The notes beneath the pieces were generated by a model, which searched no databases, was not told where the DNA came from, and worked only from the letters and a program-made list of their open reading frames with translations. This document shows, piece after piece, positions 37,072 through 47,411 of a DNA stretch of 64,000 bases. Origin of the DNA: Mesorhizobium loti. Its GTDB lineage: Bacteria > Pseudomonadota > Alphaproteobacteria > Rhizobiales > Rhizobiaceae. The DNA lies in assembly GCF_001510895.1 (NCBI RefSeq), contig NZ_LPWA01000103.1, forward strand, positions 1 to 64,000, in the 5' to 3' direction. How positions within the stretch are numbered: position 1 is the stretch's first letter; every line of letters starts with the position of its first letter. The position numbers were made by a program, and so were the translations under genes.

Positions 37072-39785
37072 TTGACTTCCTACTCCGACGGTCCAGCATC
37101 ATCCAGTTTTTGGCCGATCACGGTTATCGGAAATTGTTCATTCGAAGAGCTCCAGGAGCATCCCGGGATATCTGCCGAAATGGCAAACGCCGCTCCCTTC
37201 GCTCATTCGGGCTCGTCAGTTGCGTGGGGAATACCATTCGAGATCGAGCGGCCAATCGTTCTGAACGACACCTCCGTGACCATCGCTATTGCGCCGACGC
37301 AAGCCCAATGGTTTCTGTTTCTGCATACCTCGGACCGGCGGCCTCCAGCAGTGAATGGAAATGGTTTCATTTCCGCCACACGAGGCGAGGGGCAACTGGG
37401 TGAGCATGCGGCGAACTACATTCTTGTCTATGGCGACGAAACAGAGCAACGAGCGCAAGTGAGGCGCCGCCATCAGGTTGGGTTATTCCGTTCTCGATGG
37501 GGAGAGATGTGCACTCAGGCGGTCTCAGCCGTCAAACCGCGCCCCCTGTCGATCACTTCCGCCAATCAGCCCAAGACATTAGAGGATAGCGCCCGCTACT
37601 TTGGCGAAACATCGACCCAGACAGCCGCTGGAGCGAAATCAGGTCCTCCTGCTGTCGCCTGCGGCGAAGATACGGAAGCGACTGAGCCCAGGACGAGCTA
37701 TGCAATTGCACATCAGTGGGAAGAGCGAGACTGGGGGATTCGTCAAACCCAGGTGATGGTTGAGGAAGGTGGCGCATGGACCAATTATCTTTGGTGTCTT
37801 GAAAATCCATGCCCGGAGAAGGTCGTCCACTCGATACGGTTTGAACCCATCTGCGGCACATTGGTCATCTCAGGCGTGTCCGCTGGCAATGCCAGCTCTA
37901 TGCCTCTTCGCTGGGGCACTCGCAAAAAGGCACTATTCAGATTGCCGACCAATGTCCCATTCGATCACAATCTCGATGAACATAGCCTGCTTACTCAAAT
38001 TCAGCTGGATCTTGGTCAAGTTATTTCAGCACAGCCCCGCTTAGTGTACCCGCAAGGCCAATGGGAGATGACCCGCCAAAACTTGCAGCCTCAAAGGAAA
38101 GCCGATGAAATCATAGTCGAGTACGCTGCGCATCCCGATGCTCATTTTCATCTGAGGTGCAACTCACGCATTCCTGTGCGTGATCTTGAAAATAACCATG
38201 AGAAGCACGCCGCTCTAACGCCGATAAGGCTGCCAACAAGCGTGTGCATCTACGCGTCGTCGAGGCTGGAACTAATAAAGCCGTCCCCGTGAGACTTCAT
38301 ATTCACGGCCAGGATGGGGAGTACCTCGCACCGTTAAACAGGAATAGAAACCCGAACCCCGGGTGGTTTCAGTATTATAGCAACGAGTACCGCCACGGAG
38401 ACCATCTTTGTACATATATAGCTGGACAAACGCTTATAGATCTCCCTTTGGGGGACATTTATGTAGAAATCACCAAAGGGTTCGAGATCAAGCCCATTAG
38501 GCGTACGTTTCAAATCACGCCAGATACAGAGCACCTCACGATCGAGATCCAAAAAGTTCTTCATTGGCGGGAGAAGGGCTGGGTTACTGCAGATACCCAT
38601 GTCCATTTCCTATCTCCGTCGACCGCCATGCTAGAGGGTGCCGCGGAGGGAGTTAACGTCATCAATCTTCTCGCCAGCCAATGGGGAGAACTAATGACGA
38701 ATGTCGGGGATTTCGATGGTCACACGACATTCGGTACAAAGGCTGCTGGAGGTGACGGCGAGTTTCTGGTTCGTGTGGGAACAGAGAACCGCCAACACGT
38801 CCTTGGGCACATCTCCCTTCTTGGCTATTCTGGGGACATGATTTTGCCGCTATGTTGCGGTGGCGCTGACGAGTCCGCGATCGGTGATCCCGTCGATACA
38901 GCTCTCACGGAGTGGGCGCGCCAGTGCCGCGTGCAGGGCGGTCTGGTTGTGCTGCCGCACTTTCCAGATCCGCGATTGGAGAACGCGGCGACAATCGTGT
39001 TAGGACAGGCTGACGCGGTTGAAATGTGTTCGGTATTCAGCGACCTCTACGGCGGGGTCGATCCATATTTCCTTTCGGACTGGTACCGCTATCTGAATAA
39101 CGGTTACTTGGTTCCTGCAGTTGCTGGCACGGACAAGATGTCTGCACGCTTTGCGGTTGGGACCATCCGAACTTACGCAAAGATTCAAAGTGGTCATGAG
39201 TTCTCCTATCAAACCTGGATGGCCGCCGTCCGCTCTGGCCACACGTTTGTGACGTACGGTCCGCTTCTCGATTTTCACGTTGGTGAGAAGCCGATGGGAA
39301 GCCGGATGAACCTAAGTGCGTCAGGTGGCACACTCGATGTGACTTGGAATGTTGCAAGCACGACCATCCCTATGACTACGGTCCAGCTCGTCATCAATGG
39401 AATGGTGCGAGAAAGCCGCGCGATCAAGCCGGATCAGGATGTAGGTGGCTGGTCCGTTCCTATAAGGGAGAGTTGTTGGCTGGCGCTCATTGTCCGCGCA
39501 AAATACAAAGACAAACCGGAGATGATCGCTGCGCATTCATCACCGGTGATGATCAATGTGGAAGGATCTCAACTGTTCGCTGCAGCTGATGCGCTCACTA
39601 TCCTAGAGCAGATCGAGGGTTCTATGGCCTACATTGACACGATCGCAACCCGAGCTGACGCCAAGCGATATAAAGAGATACGGATGATATTTCAGTCCGC
39701 GCATCGCCAGCTTCACAATCGGATGCATAGCATGGGAGTTGATCATGGGCACAATTTTGCGGCCCATCACTCAGACCATGATTGA
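37072..39785 (+). pseudogene. CehA/McbA-family metallohydrolase, broken by one frameshift
   Basis: Putative PHP-type metal hydrolase related to carbamate/amide hydrolases CehA and McbA. The first part (37072 to about 38245) is a beta-rich N-terminal region (FEIERPIVLNDTSVTIAIAP, WFLFLHTSDRRP). The second frame starts at 38244 with VHLRVVEAGTNKAVPVRLH, an internal-looking segment, then the PHP motif ADTHVHFLSPSTAMLEGAAEGV, NLLASQWGELM and later DFHVGEKPMG. Either one gene with a -1 shift between about 38150 and 38245, or two overlapping genes; I prefer the first. Start uncertain (TTG 37072 or ATG 37180). It precedes the N,N-dimethylformamidase genes and might act on a related amide. Confidence 0.65.
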
Positions 39786-40005
39786 TCGCGAGAGGCATGC
39801 TCATGAGTTTCACAATTCGGAATCTTTGGAACGCACCCGGTTTAACGCTGCCACGTCCGGCTCCCCGTTCCTTGTTTGAGCGATTTACCGCTAGATTGCA
39901 CGACCGCGAAGAGCTTTGTGTCGTATTGACGTGCGTTGCTTTAAGGCCTGCGCGCTACGCGTCGATGTTCAAGAGCCTGGGGAGAACCAGGAGAGGGGAC
40001 TCTCA

Positions 40006-40350
40006 GTGTTGAGATCAAACCGCCTTTCTGCCTGCTATCCAGTGGATCCTGATCGGCTGGATCTCGTTGAAGAGTTCTTCCGCGGTCCCTTGGGGCCCCA
40101 TAGTGAGGAGCTGAAGAAGCTCTTGCATCGGTTGAGGTGGACAGGTGAGACGCCACGCTTCGTGCTTCTAGAGGTTGAAAGGGGTCACGCTTGGAGGATT
40201 GGTCGCCTTCCACTCGGGCCGGGGGACAATGTTTCCGTCTACAACGACAAGCTGTTTAAGAGCGTCGAAGCCGCCGAGCGCGAAGTTTTTCGGATCCGAT
40301 GGGAACGAGCCACCGGAAGATCGTTAGGGTCGAGTTGGGATGGGAAATGA
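40006..40350 (+). CDS. dmfA1: N,N-dimethylformamidase small (alpha) subunit
   Basis: Small subunit of the enzyme that hydrolyses N,N-dimethylformamide to dimethylamine and formate. The 114-residue product aligns over its length with known alpha subunits in the pattern 'NPFG, then a RVHNYFR-like segment, YIYSEREWDAYRI, and FKTEEEA': here PLGPHSEELKKLLHRLRW, HAWRIGRLPLG and FKSVEAAEREVF. GTG 40006 is preceded by GGAGAGGGG. The stop overlaps the start of the large subunit by four bases (ATGA), so the subunits are translated in step. Some upstream in-frame codons were left out because they lack a ribosome site. Confidence 0.8.
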   Translation: MLRSNRLSACYPVDPDRLDLVEEFFRGPLGPHSEELKKLLHRLRWTGETPRFVLLEVERGHAWRIGRLPLGPGDNVSVYNDKLFKSVEAAEREVFRIRWERATGRSLGSSWDGK

Positions 40351-42566
40351 ACGAGACATGTAAACTACTAGGATACGCCTATCCGCTTTCTGTTCGGCGC
40401 GGCGATTCAATTGGTTTCTATTTCAGTGGAATTGGCATTGATCGGGCTGCCATCGAGGTCGTCCGCGTCCGCTGCGCTGATCCCATACCATCAGGCCCAG
40501 GCATCAAAGTGGAACCGATTGCTACGAATATCTCCGGGCAGATCGAGTTGCGTGAGCAGCCAATCCAGGCGGGTTCGCATATGAGCGTGGGGGCCTTGAG
40601 CCGGCATAGCTTGTCTGACCTTTCGTTTGCCTGCCACCTTTTTCCAACGCTCCCTGGATCGGGTGTTCAGACCATCGCTTCGCAATGGAATGAGACCAAG
40701 GCAGAAGGCTGGAGTCTGGAGATCGACGCGAATGGATTTCTTTGTATGGTCGCCGGGATTGCCGGCCGCGTCTGGGTAGCACGTGCTGAACAACCGTTAC
40801 GCGCACGAGAGTGGTCATTTGTGTCGGGCGGTGTCGATTTTGAGAATGGCTGCATAGCGGTTCACCAAATCAGCCTGGAGCGGCGAAATGGGCGCGACAC
40901 GACCAGTTGGGCACAGACGACCGGAATCGGACTGCGAAAATGGTCTTTGCGCCAAGGTCTAATATTAGCAGGCAAGGTGGCAGGGCGCGGCGTAGGCTGC
41001 CATTTCAATGGCAAGATCGACCGGCCACGACTATTTGGCGCGCCTCTTTCGGTGCATGAGCTTCGCAGTCTAGTAGACGTCAACTCCGCTCGTGAATGCG
41101 GGGTAGCAGTCGCCATTTGGGATATGAGCCGCGGCATAACCACCGGCCACGTGGAGGACGTTTCGGGGAACGGCCTTCATGGCACCCTTGTGAACATGCC
41201 GATGCGGGGCGCTACGGGTGCCAACTGGGATCAGTCCTCGATGAGCTGGAGCGAAGTGCCCGAACAGTACGGCGCTATTCACTTTCACGACGACGATATG
41301 ATCGATTGCGCTTGGCAGGAGGATGCACGTCTTGTCATCCCCAGCGACTGGCGATCAGGTTTCTATGCTGTCCGCATGACAGGCAAATCCCGCAGCGGCC
41401 AACCTGTTGAAGGCTACGTCTCCTTTTTCGTTTCCGCCAAATTAGGAGAGCGGCAGGCGAAGATTGCGGTTATTGCATCGACTGCTACCTACCTCGCGTA
41501 TGCCAACATTACTAGTGGGTTTGATGATCCACTTCGCGAGGTGCCTCAGGAGGGCCTCATAATTCTTCGCCCGGATACCGTGTTCTTGTACGATCATCGC
41601 GAGCTCGGGCTGTCGACCTACGAAACTCACAAAGACGGCAGTGGATGCTGCTTCTCCGCCGCCAAGCGCCCGATATTGAATATGCAACCGCCGGGTGACG
41701 AGTTTAACTACGCCAACGACACTCATCTGATCGATTGGCTTGAAGAGAAATCCATATCGTACGATGTGGTGACCGACGAGGAACTCCACCGCGAGGGGGC
41801 ATCACTCATAAAGCCGTATGCACTAGTGATTACCGCGTCACATCCTGAATATGTCTCGCGACAAATGCTTGATGCCTTGGAGGCATACCAAAGTGCAGGC
41901 GGACGCCACATGTATCTAGGCGGCAACGGCTTCTACTGGCGTATCGCTTTCCATTCCGAGATTTCGGGTCTCATTGAGGTGCGCCGAGGGCATACCGGCA
42001 CACGCACCTGGGAAGGGGAACCAGGAGAGCTGCATTTATCTTTCACAGGAGAGCCGTCCGGCACATGGCGATCCAATGGCCGTGCGCCACAGAGATTGGT
42101 GGGCGTCGGGTTCGCAGCACAAAAGTTCGATGGATCGGTCCCGTACAGGCGGCTGCCGGAGAGCTACCAAGCTGAAGCTGCGTTTATATTCGAAGGTGTC
42201 GACGAAGAAGAGATCGGAGCGTTCGGTTTGAGAGGAGATGGAGCGGCCGGCTTGGAAGTGGACCGGACGGATGTCAATCTTGGGTCTCCGCCTAATATCG
42301 TCCGCCTCGCAACGGCGGATAATCTAGGTGCGGGAGGTATGCTGGCAGAAGAGGACATACCTATATCCCACCGTGGCACTACCGGTGACCAGACCTCTGA
42401 CGCAAGGGCGGATATGGTCTTCTTCAAAACCGCGCAAGGCGGAGCAGTTTTCGCGACGGGTTCGATCGCATGGTGTTGCTCACTTTCGCATAATCACTAC
42501 GACAACCCCGTGAGCCGAATAACTGAAAATGTGCTTAAACGCTTTGTCGATCCGACACCGCTGTGA
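40347..42566 (+). CDS. dmfA2: N,N-dimethylformamidase large (beta) subunit
   Basis: Catalytic subunit, 739 residues, close to the 762 of known beta subunits. It combines an N-terminal beta region, a LamG-like domain (about residues 110-260, GKIDRPRLFGAPLSV near the end) and a C-terminal glutamine-amidotransferase-like domain (KIAVIASTATYLAYAN, VFLYDHRELG, ASHPEYVS, GGNGFYWRI). In the Paracoccus/Alcaligenes enzyme a single iron is held by two tyrosines and a glutamate; the HPE motif near residue 499 and the tyrosines in TYLAYAN and LSTYETH fit this. Natural substrates may be other N,N-dimethylamides. Start ATG 40347 overlaps the alpha-subunit stop. Confidence 0.88.
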   Translation: MNETCKLLGYAYPLSVRRGDSIGFYFSGIGIDRAAIEVVRVRCADPIPSGPGIKVEPIATNISGQIELREQPIQAGSHMSVGALSRHSLSDLSFACHLFPTLPGSGVQTIASQWNETKAEGWSLEIDANGFLCMVAGIAGRVWVARAEQPLRAREWSFVSGGVDFENGCIAVHQISLERRNGRDTTSWAQTTGIGLRKWSLRQGLILAGKVAGRGVGCHFNGKIDRPRLFGAPLSVHELRSLVDVNSARECGVAVAIWDMSRGITTGHVEDVSGNGLHGTLVNMPMRGATGANWDQSSMSWSEVPEQYGAIHFHDDDMIDCAWQEDARLVIPSDWRSGFYAVRMTGKSRSGQPVEGYVSFFVSAKLGERQAKIAVIASTATYLAYANITSGFDDPLREVPQEGLIILRPDTVFLYDHRELGLSTYETHKDGSGCCFSAAKRPILNMQPPGDEFNYANDTHLIDWLEEKSISYDVVTDEELHREGASLIKPYALVITASHPEYVSRQMLDALEAYQSAGGRHMYLGGNGFYWRIAFHSEISGLIEVRRGHTGTRTWEGEPGELHLSFTGEPSGTWRSNGRAPQRLVGVGFAAQKFDGSVPYRRLPESYQAEAAFIFEGVDEEEIGAFGLRGDGAAGLEVDRTDVNLGSPPNIVRLATADNLGAGGMLAEEDIPISHRGTTGDQTSDARADMVFFKTAQGGAVFATGSIAWCCSLSHNHYDNPVSRITENVLKRFVDPTPL

Positions 42567-42701
42567 GAATTGGTCGGCTGATCCAGCGAACGCAACTTAA
42601 ACGGCCGATCTCAAAATCGCGGCTGGCAACTTTGGTCTAGGCAAAGCCTAACGTTGAAAGTCCGCCGTCAACAGTAAGTTGGGCTCTGCCGCGGCGACCC
42701 A

Positions 42702-42770
42702 GATATAAGCTGGATTCAGGACTACAGCAAATTTTTGCCAATTCTCAAAGCTCCCGTCACTGCCTATCAT
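42702..42770 (+). promoter_or_regulatory. Recurring operator/promoter element upstream of the aminotransferase
   Basis: GATATAAGCTGGATTCA at 42702, an inner inverted repeat GCAAATTTTTGC, and CCTATCAT beginning 61 bases after the first base. A TTCTCA box lies 17 bases before TATCAT and could be the -35. The leader to the aminotransferase would be long (about 470 bases) and contains the proW remnant. Confidence 0.65.
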
Positions 42771-43014
42771 CAATCTCAATGGGAAGCGTTCCAGACGCCT
42801 GATTGAACTCTCGCCATAGAGCTATGGTGTCGCTCATCCCCGGAAATCCTCTTGTTGAGGAGCTTACATAGTCGAGAAAGAACAAGGCACGTCCTTGGCA
42901 CGAGGCTCCAGAGTTTGAATGGACGTAGCATCCGCGCCAAATCGAGACGCAAAGTCGGGTGGGGGTTCATCTCGACGGAAGGTTATGACCTTTGTCGGTG
43001 TTAATAGGAACCGG

Positions 43015-43170
43015 CAGTCAGAAAGGTCAGAGAGGTGAACCAAAACCTGATTGTCGGCTGTGGGATACATTCAAGTGTTTCGGGATCCTTCTTGCCGAGT
43101 GGACAACCACCGGTCTGCGGTGGCTCGCCGACCACCGCCGGCCATCGTTCCAGTCCTCTGGCCCGAATGG
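43015..43170 (+). pseudogene. Remnant of the 5' end of a proW gene
   Basis: Frame fragments here read DCRLWDTFKCFGILLAEW and TTGLRWLADHRRPSFQS, which align with residues 3-40 of the ProW at 698 (ECGILDPFKCGTIPLAEW, SGLRWVVDNYRPFFQS). The alignment also covers the bases before the start codon. The rest of the gene is missing. It shows that a second betaine transporter locus once lay here or was copied here. Confidence 0.7.
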
Positions 43171-43242
43171 TTTGGCCAACTCAACAGGGCACGAACAGTC
43201 GGGAAACGGCAAGGCAATGAACCGAACTTTGAAGGAAATCTC

Positions 43243-44568
43243 ATGGCCACTTTCCGCTCATCGGTGATACGCCCTTGGAGCATCCAGGGAAGCGCGAAAG
43301 TGCTTCGCATTTCGAGGGGAGAAGGGGTTTGGTATGTGGATGAGGACGGCAAGCGTATTCTTGACTTCGCGAGCGGATGGGCGACGACTTCACTCGGCCA
43401 CAATCACCCCGCAATCACAGCCGCCATTCGCGAGCAGCTCGATCGAATTGCTTGGGCCCCGCCCAATTTTGCGCTCGATATTCGCGATGAGTACGCTGAC
43501 GCTTTGTCCGGGATCGCGCCTTGGGAGGAGGGTTGCCGCGCTTGGTTTGTGACCGGGGGAGGGCAAGCGAATGAGGATGCAGTAACCATCGCCCGACTTC
43601 TAACTGGGCGCCGGAAAGTGCTTACGGCCTACCGCTCGTTTCATGGCAACACGGTTGCTGCGTCAGCTTTCACGGGTTCGAATCGGCGGTGGGCGACTGA
43701 AGCATGGCAACCCGGCGGTACCGTCCATTTCTGGGCGCCGAACCCCTATCGCAGCCCATTTCATACCGATGATCCGGCGCAAGAAGTCAAGCGCGCGCTC
43801 GCACACCTTGAGCAGGTGATCGCAGCTGAAAAGCCGGACAGTATTGCTGCGATACTGCTCGAGCCTGTGGTCGGGTCGGAGGGATTGATCGTCTATCCCG
43901 AGGGGTATCTGGCAGGCGTGCGCGCGCTTTCCGAAAAAGCCGGCATCCTTCTAATTTTCGATGAAGTGATAACTGGGTTCGGCCGGGTTGGGGCGCCCTT
44001 TGCGGCGCAACGCATTGGCGTCACGCCTGACATGATCACATTCGCCAAGGGTTGTAATTCAGCTGCGGTGCCGCTTGGTGGGGTGCTCATTCGAGATAGC
44101 TTGGCCCAGCATTTCGACAGCGCCCCATTTCCGCTAGGTCAGACATATTCTGCCCATCCGCTCGGAATGGCTTCGGGCCTAGCGGCGTTGAAGGTCTGCA
44201 CGGCAGAAGGGCTCTACACACGTGGTCTGGAGATCGAGCGCTGGACGCGCGAAGCCCTGGCTTCGCTGGCCTCCCGCCATTCGGTTATCGGACATATGCG
44301 CGGACTAGGTGCTATGTGGGGCATCGACTTGGTGCGGAACCGCGACACGCGCGAGCCACTGGCGTCGTGGTACGCCGCGGATCAGACCATTGCGTCGCAA
44401 TTCTTCGAAGATCTGCTCGACGACGGTCTTTTGATCCACGGGAAGTACAGTATCCCCCAAATGCTCCCGCCGCTCATCATCAACCGCGCGGACTTTGACC
44501 TTGGGATAGAAATTCTCGATCGGGGCCTTACGCGATTGGAGCAGCGCCTGGAAAGCAGAGTTGCGTAA
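43243..44568 (+). CDS. Class III pyridoxal-phosphate aminotransferase
   Basis: PLP enzyme that moves an amino group from an omega-amine or amino acid to a 2-oxoacid. The 441-residue product has DFASGWATTSLGHNHPAI near the N-terminus, VTGGGQANEDAVTIAR (PLP-binding), LIFDEVITGFGR and the lysine in TFAKGCNSAAVPLGG (about residue 275). The ATG at 43243 follows AAGGAAATC; the frame extends upstream without support. A substrate such as beta-alanine, taurine or a similar omega-amino acid is a guess. It is followed by a truncated LysR and an SDR. Confidence 0.9.
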   Translation: MATFRSSVIRPWSIQGSAKVLRISRGEGVWYVDEDGKRILDFASGWATTSLGHNHPAITAAIREQLDRIAWAPPNFALDIRDEYADALSGIAPWEEGCRAWFVTGGGQANEDAVTIARLLTGRRKVLTAYRSFHGNTVAASAFTGSNRRWATEAWQPGGTVHFWAPNPYRSPFHTDDPAQEVKRALAHLEQVIAAEKPDSIAAILLEPVVGSEGLIVYPEGYLAGVRALSEKAGILLIFDEVITGFGRVGAPFAAQRIGVTPDMITFAKGCNSAAVPLGGVLIRDSLAQHFDSAPFPLGQTYSAHPLGMASGLAALKVCTAEGLYTRGLEIERWTREALASLASRHSVIGHMRGLGAMWGIDLVRNRDTREPLASWYAADQTIASQFFEDLLDDGLLIHGKYSIPQMLPPLIINRADFDLGIEILDRGLTRLEQRLESRVA

Positions 44569-44643
44569 TGTGAAGAGTCTCGTAACCATCAGTTCCTTTG
44601 ATGGCTCGAAAGGAATTCTGGTAACGTCGAAGGATATCTCTGC

Positions 44644-45297
44644 GTGTTGCCAACTGAGTTCACAGACAATCGACCGCGCAGCTTCATCGCTGCAGCCATA
44701 TCGACGCCGCAAATGAAAGACTGCGTCCGAGTTGGGATAGCTGAGGAATGCGGCACATCAGAGCTATCTAGGGCATTCCAAACATTTCGGGCCAATTGTC
44801 CAGAATTTCAAATTACTATCAAATTGGCTAAATCGGAAATTTTACAGCTCGCAATGCTAGGGGGCGAACTTGATCTGACGGTGTACCTTGATTGGCAGCG
44901 TAAAGCGCCGGCCGTTATTTTGACTGCCGACCCTATTGTCTGGACAACGTCGGATAGGCACAGGACTCACGAGCGCTCTCCGCTAGCTGTTGCCACTTAT
45001 ACGAAGCCCGTTTCCTACCAGGATTTTGTGCTCCGCTCGTTGAAGACCAGCGGTCGTGACTACCGAGTTGCATTTCTGAGTGACTGCAGTGCTGGTCTTA
45101 GGATGGCCGTCGCTTCTGGAATTGCAATCGCTCCACTATGCCGCAGCAATATCCCGCCGGGCAGCCGGGAATTGACGGCTGCAGAGGGGTTCCTAAGTCA
45201 CTCCTGTCACCTTGGGCTTCACGTGCGCGAAGACGCCAACGATGGCGCGATCCTTGAGTTAGCCGACGCGATTCGAGCTGCATTTCAGGTACGTTGA
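44644..45297 (+). CDS. LysR-type effector-binding domain without helix-turn-helix
   Basis: The 217-residue frame matches only the C-terminal effector domain of LysR regulators (RVGIAEECGTSELSRAFQTF, LAMLGGELDLTVYLD, GLRMAVASGIAIAPLC). No winged-helix domain is encoded in the 75 bases between it and the aminotransferase, and no ribosome site is convincing. It may be a truncated regulator or a decayed gene. If expressed it could still bind effector or form mixed oligomers, but that is speculation. Confidence 0.65.
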   Translation: MLPTEFTDNRPRSFIAAAISTPQMKDCVRVGIAEECGTSELSRAFQTFRANCPEFQITIKLAKSEILQLAMLGGELDLTVYLDWQRKAPAVILTADPIVWTTSDRHRTHERSPLAVATYTKPVSYQDFVLRSLKTSGRDYRVAFLSDCSAGLRMAVASGIAIAPLCRSNIPPGSRELTAAEGFLSHSCHLGLHVREDANDGAILELADAIRAAFQVR

Positions 45298-45387
45298 CCG
45301 ATCGATTGTGTGGCAAATCAGGGCCGCCTAGCCGAATTGTAGCCAAGTGAGCAAACAGGGCCCAAAAAAAGTGCGAAAGACAGGTTG

Positions 45388-46122
45388 ATGAATAGGTTCC
45401 AAGGAAAGGTAGCGCTTGTAACAGGCGGGCGCAGCGGCATCGGCTTTGCGATCGCACACCGTCTTACCGCCGAGGGCGCTCGCGTCTTCACCGCGCAACG
45501 TGGCCAAGATCTCGAATTCGAAGGAATTGTGGTTGATTTTGCAAATCCGGCGGAGTCAGGCCGGGTCATCGACGCGGTTCTTGAGAGCGCGGGACGACTC
45601 GATGTGTTGGTTAATAACGCCGGGATTATGCGAGAGGCCCTCGTCGAAGACATGAGCCTGGCCGACTGGGAGAGGACTATTGCCGTCAATCTTACGACTC
45701 CTTTCATGTTGATCAAACGCGCTATGCCCCACTTGCGTGCGACCGCCGGTAATATTGTCAACGTGGGTTCTATAGAAGGAATTGGATCCAACCCAAAACA
45801 TGCCGCCTATGGCGCTTCGAAGGCAGCCATTCACGGCCTGACCCGCGCGATTGCGATTGATCACAGTAGTGAAGGTGTGCGTTGCAACGCAGTCGCGCCC
45901 GGTTGGATCGACACGGATTTGAATGTGGACTTCATCGAGAGCATGACTGATCCCAAGACGTTCCGCGAGCAGATTGCCCGCATTCATCCCGTGGGACGCT
46001 CGGGTAAGCCCCAAGAGGTAGCGAGCCTGGTTGCATGGCTGGCCTCGCACGAGGCGTCCTTTGTCACGGGGCAGGTCTGGACGATCGACGGCGGTCGAAT
46101 TGCGAAACTCAGTCTGCCTTAG
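45388..46122 (+). CDS. Short-chain dehydrogenase/reductase
   Basis: SDR of 244 residues: [10 protein letters not shown] near residue 10, NNAGIM, NVGSIEG and YGASKAA, ending in [17 protein letters not shown] 45388 is preceded by AAGACAGG; a TTG three bases upstream is possible. It is the last gene of the aminotransferase group and could reduce the aldehyde or ketone made there. Substrate unknown. Confidence 0.87.
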   Translation: MNRFQGKVALVTGGRSGIGFAIAHRLTAEGARVFTAQRGQDLEFEGIVVDFANPAESGRVIDAVLESAGRLDVLVNNAGIMREALVEDMSLADWERTIAVNLTTPFMLIKRAMPHLRATAGNIVNVGSIEGIGSNPKHAAYGASKAAIHGLTRAIAIDHSSEGVRCNAVAPGWIDTDLNVDFIESMTDPKTFREQIARIHPVGRSGKPQEVASLVAWLASHEASFVTGQVWTIDGGRIAKLSLP

Positions 46123-46407
46123 GCGATTGGGCTGAGATCATTGCAAAGCGATAGGAGCTACCAAGATGGCATCGAACTCTGCTCTCGACCAGCGCCGAGG
46201 TCGCCGTTTCCGGAGGGGCTTCCATGTCCTTCCCAACCTACGTAGACAAAAAAGATGCCGAACTTGGAACGTCGAGGGTGGGAGATTGATTTCGTGGGCG
46301 GGATGGGTGCTCTGGCTGTCGGAATGTCGTGGCTGCTGTACAAGAGCAAGGCCTGGCTCGTGAGGCTGCTCAAAACGCTTCATCTTCTAACCCGAGGAGC
46401 CGCGCTG

Positions 46408-46593
46408 ATGGATACTGAAACTGGCGATGGCAAAGGGACGGAGACATGGGCAACAGCGGTCAGCCTGTTGTTGATCGTCCCGCTTTTCATTCTGACATTG
46501 GCTGTCACTACTCGGCTCTCCGAGCCCCTCAATACGCCAAACTCGCAATGGGAGGGCAACAGGCATGCTGAGATTGTCCTTCCTCCGCGGTAA
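46408..46593 (+). CDS. Possible small single-pass membrane protein
   Basis: A 61-residue frame with GAGGAG eight bases before its ATG and one hydrophobic helix (VSLLLIVPLFILTLAVTT). No similarity is recognised. It lies between the SDR and an IS66 fragment and may be chance; the rest of 46123-46659 shows nothing. Confidence 0.3.
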   Translation: MDTETGDGKGTETWATAVSLLLIVPLFILTLAVTTRLSEPLNTPNSQWEGNRHAEIVLPPR

Positions 46594-46659
46594 GCCAGGG
46601 CGGTCTGTAGGAGCGCCATGAGCCGCCAAAAGTCTTGATAGGACGAGCTGAGAAATGCC

Positions 46660-47241
46660 GTGAGCCTGGCGTTCTGCTGGGCGCATGTCCGTCGACGCTT
46701 CTACGAACTGGCCCAGTCCGGGCCCGCGCCGATCGCCACGGAGGCGCTCCAGCGCATCGCCGTGCGCTACAAGATTGAGAGCGAGATACGGGGACGCTCG
46801 CCCGAAGAGCGGCGCACCGCCCGCCAGGAGAGAAGCCGCCCGGTCATCGATACCCTGCAACCATGGCTGCGCGAGAAGCTCGCCCTGCTCAGCCAGAAGA
46901 GCAAGCTCGCCGAAGCAATCCGCTACCCGCTCTCGCGCTGGGCCGGACTTGGTCGCTTCCTGGACGACGGCCGCGTCGAGATCGACTCCACCGTCGTCGA
47001 ACGCTCGATCAGGCCAATCGCCCTCAATCGGAAGAATGCGCTCTTCGCCGGTTTTGACGGCGGTGGCGAGCACTGGGCGACCATCGCCTCGCTCGTAGAA
47101 ACCGCGAAACTCAACGGCGTCGACCCGTACGCCTACCTCGCCAACGTCATCACCCGCATCGTCGCAGGCCATCCGCAGAGCCAGCTCGACGACTTGCTGC
47201 CCTGGGCCTATGCCCCAGCGCCACTCAAGGCCGTGGCCTGA
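46660..47241 (+). mobile_element. IS66-family transposase (TnpC) C-terminal fragment
   Basis: The frame matches the end of IS66 TnpC: LAFCWAHVRRRFYELAQ, RSRPVIDTLQPWL, RVEIDSTVVERSIRPIALNRKN with a catalytic-region glutamate, and YAYLANVITRIVAGHPQSQ. About 190 of some 510 residues remain, with no N-terminal part, no tnpA/tnpB and no visible terminal repeats, so this is a dead remnant. It marks the border between the catabolic and the conjugation parts. Confidence 0.88.
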
Positions 47242-47411
47242 GAACAGCGGTTACGATTCGTCAACCGCAGCTGTCCATAGACACTCAAAAGCCGTCTTGA
47301 GCGCAAGCGCCTCTTCCCAGCGGTCTGTGGTGTCGTTTCCGTCTCTCCCAGTAATTGCGTAGGGTTTTGGGCCTAGTTCGCAGGGGAAGCATAGCGTTGC
47401 ATCAGGGTCGG

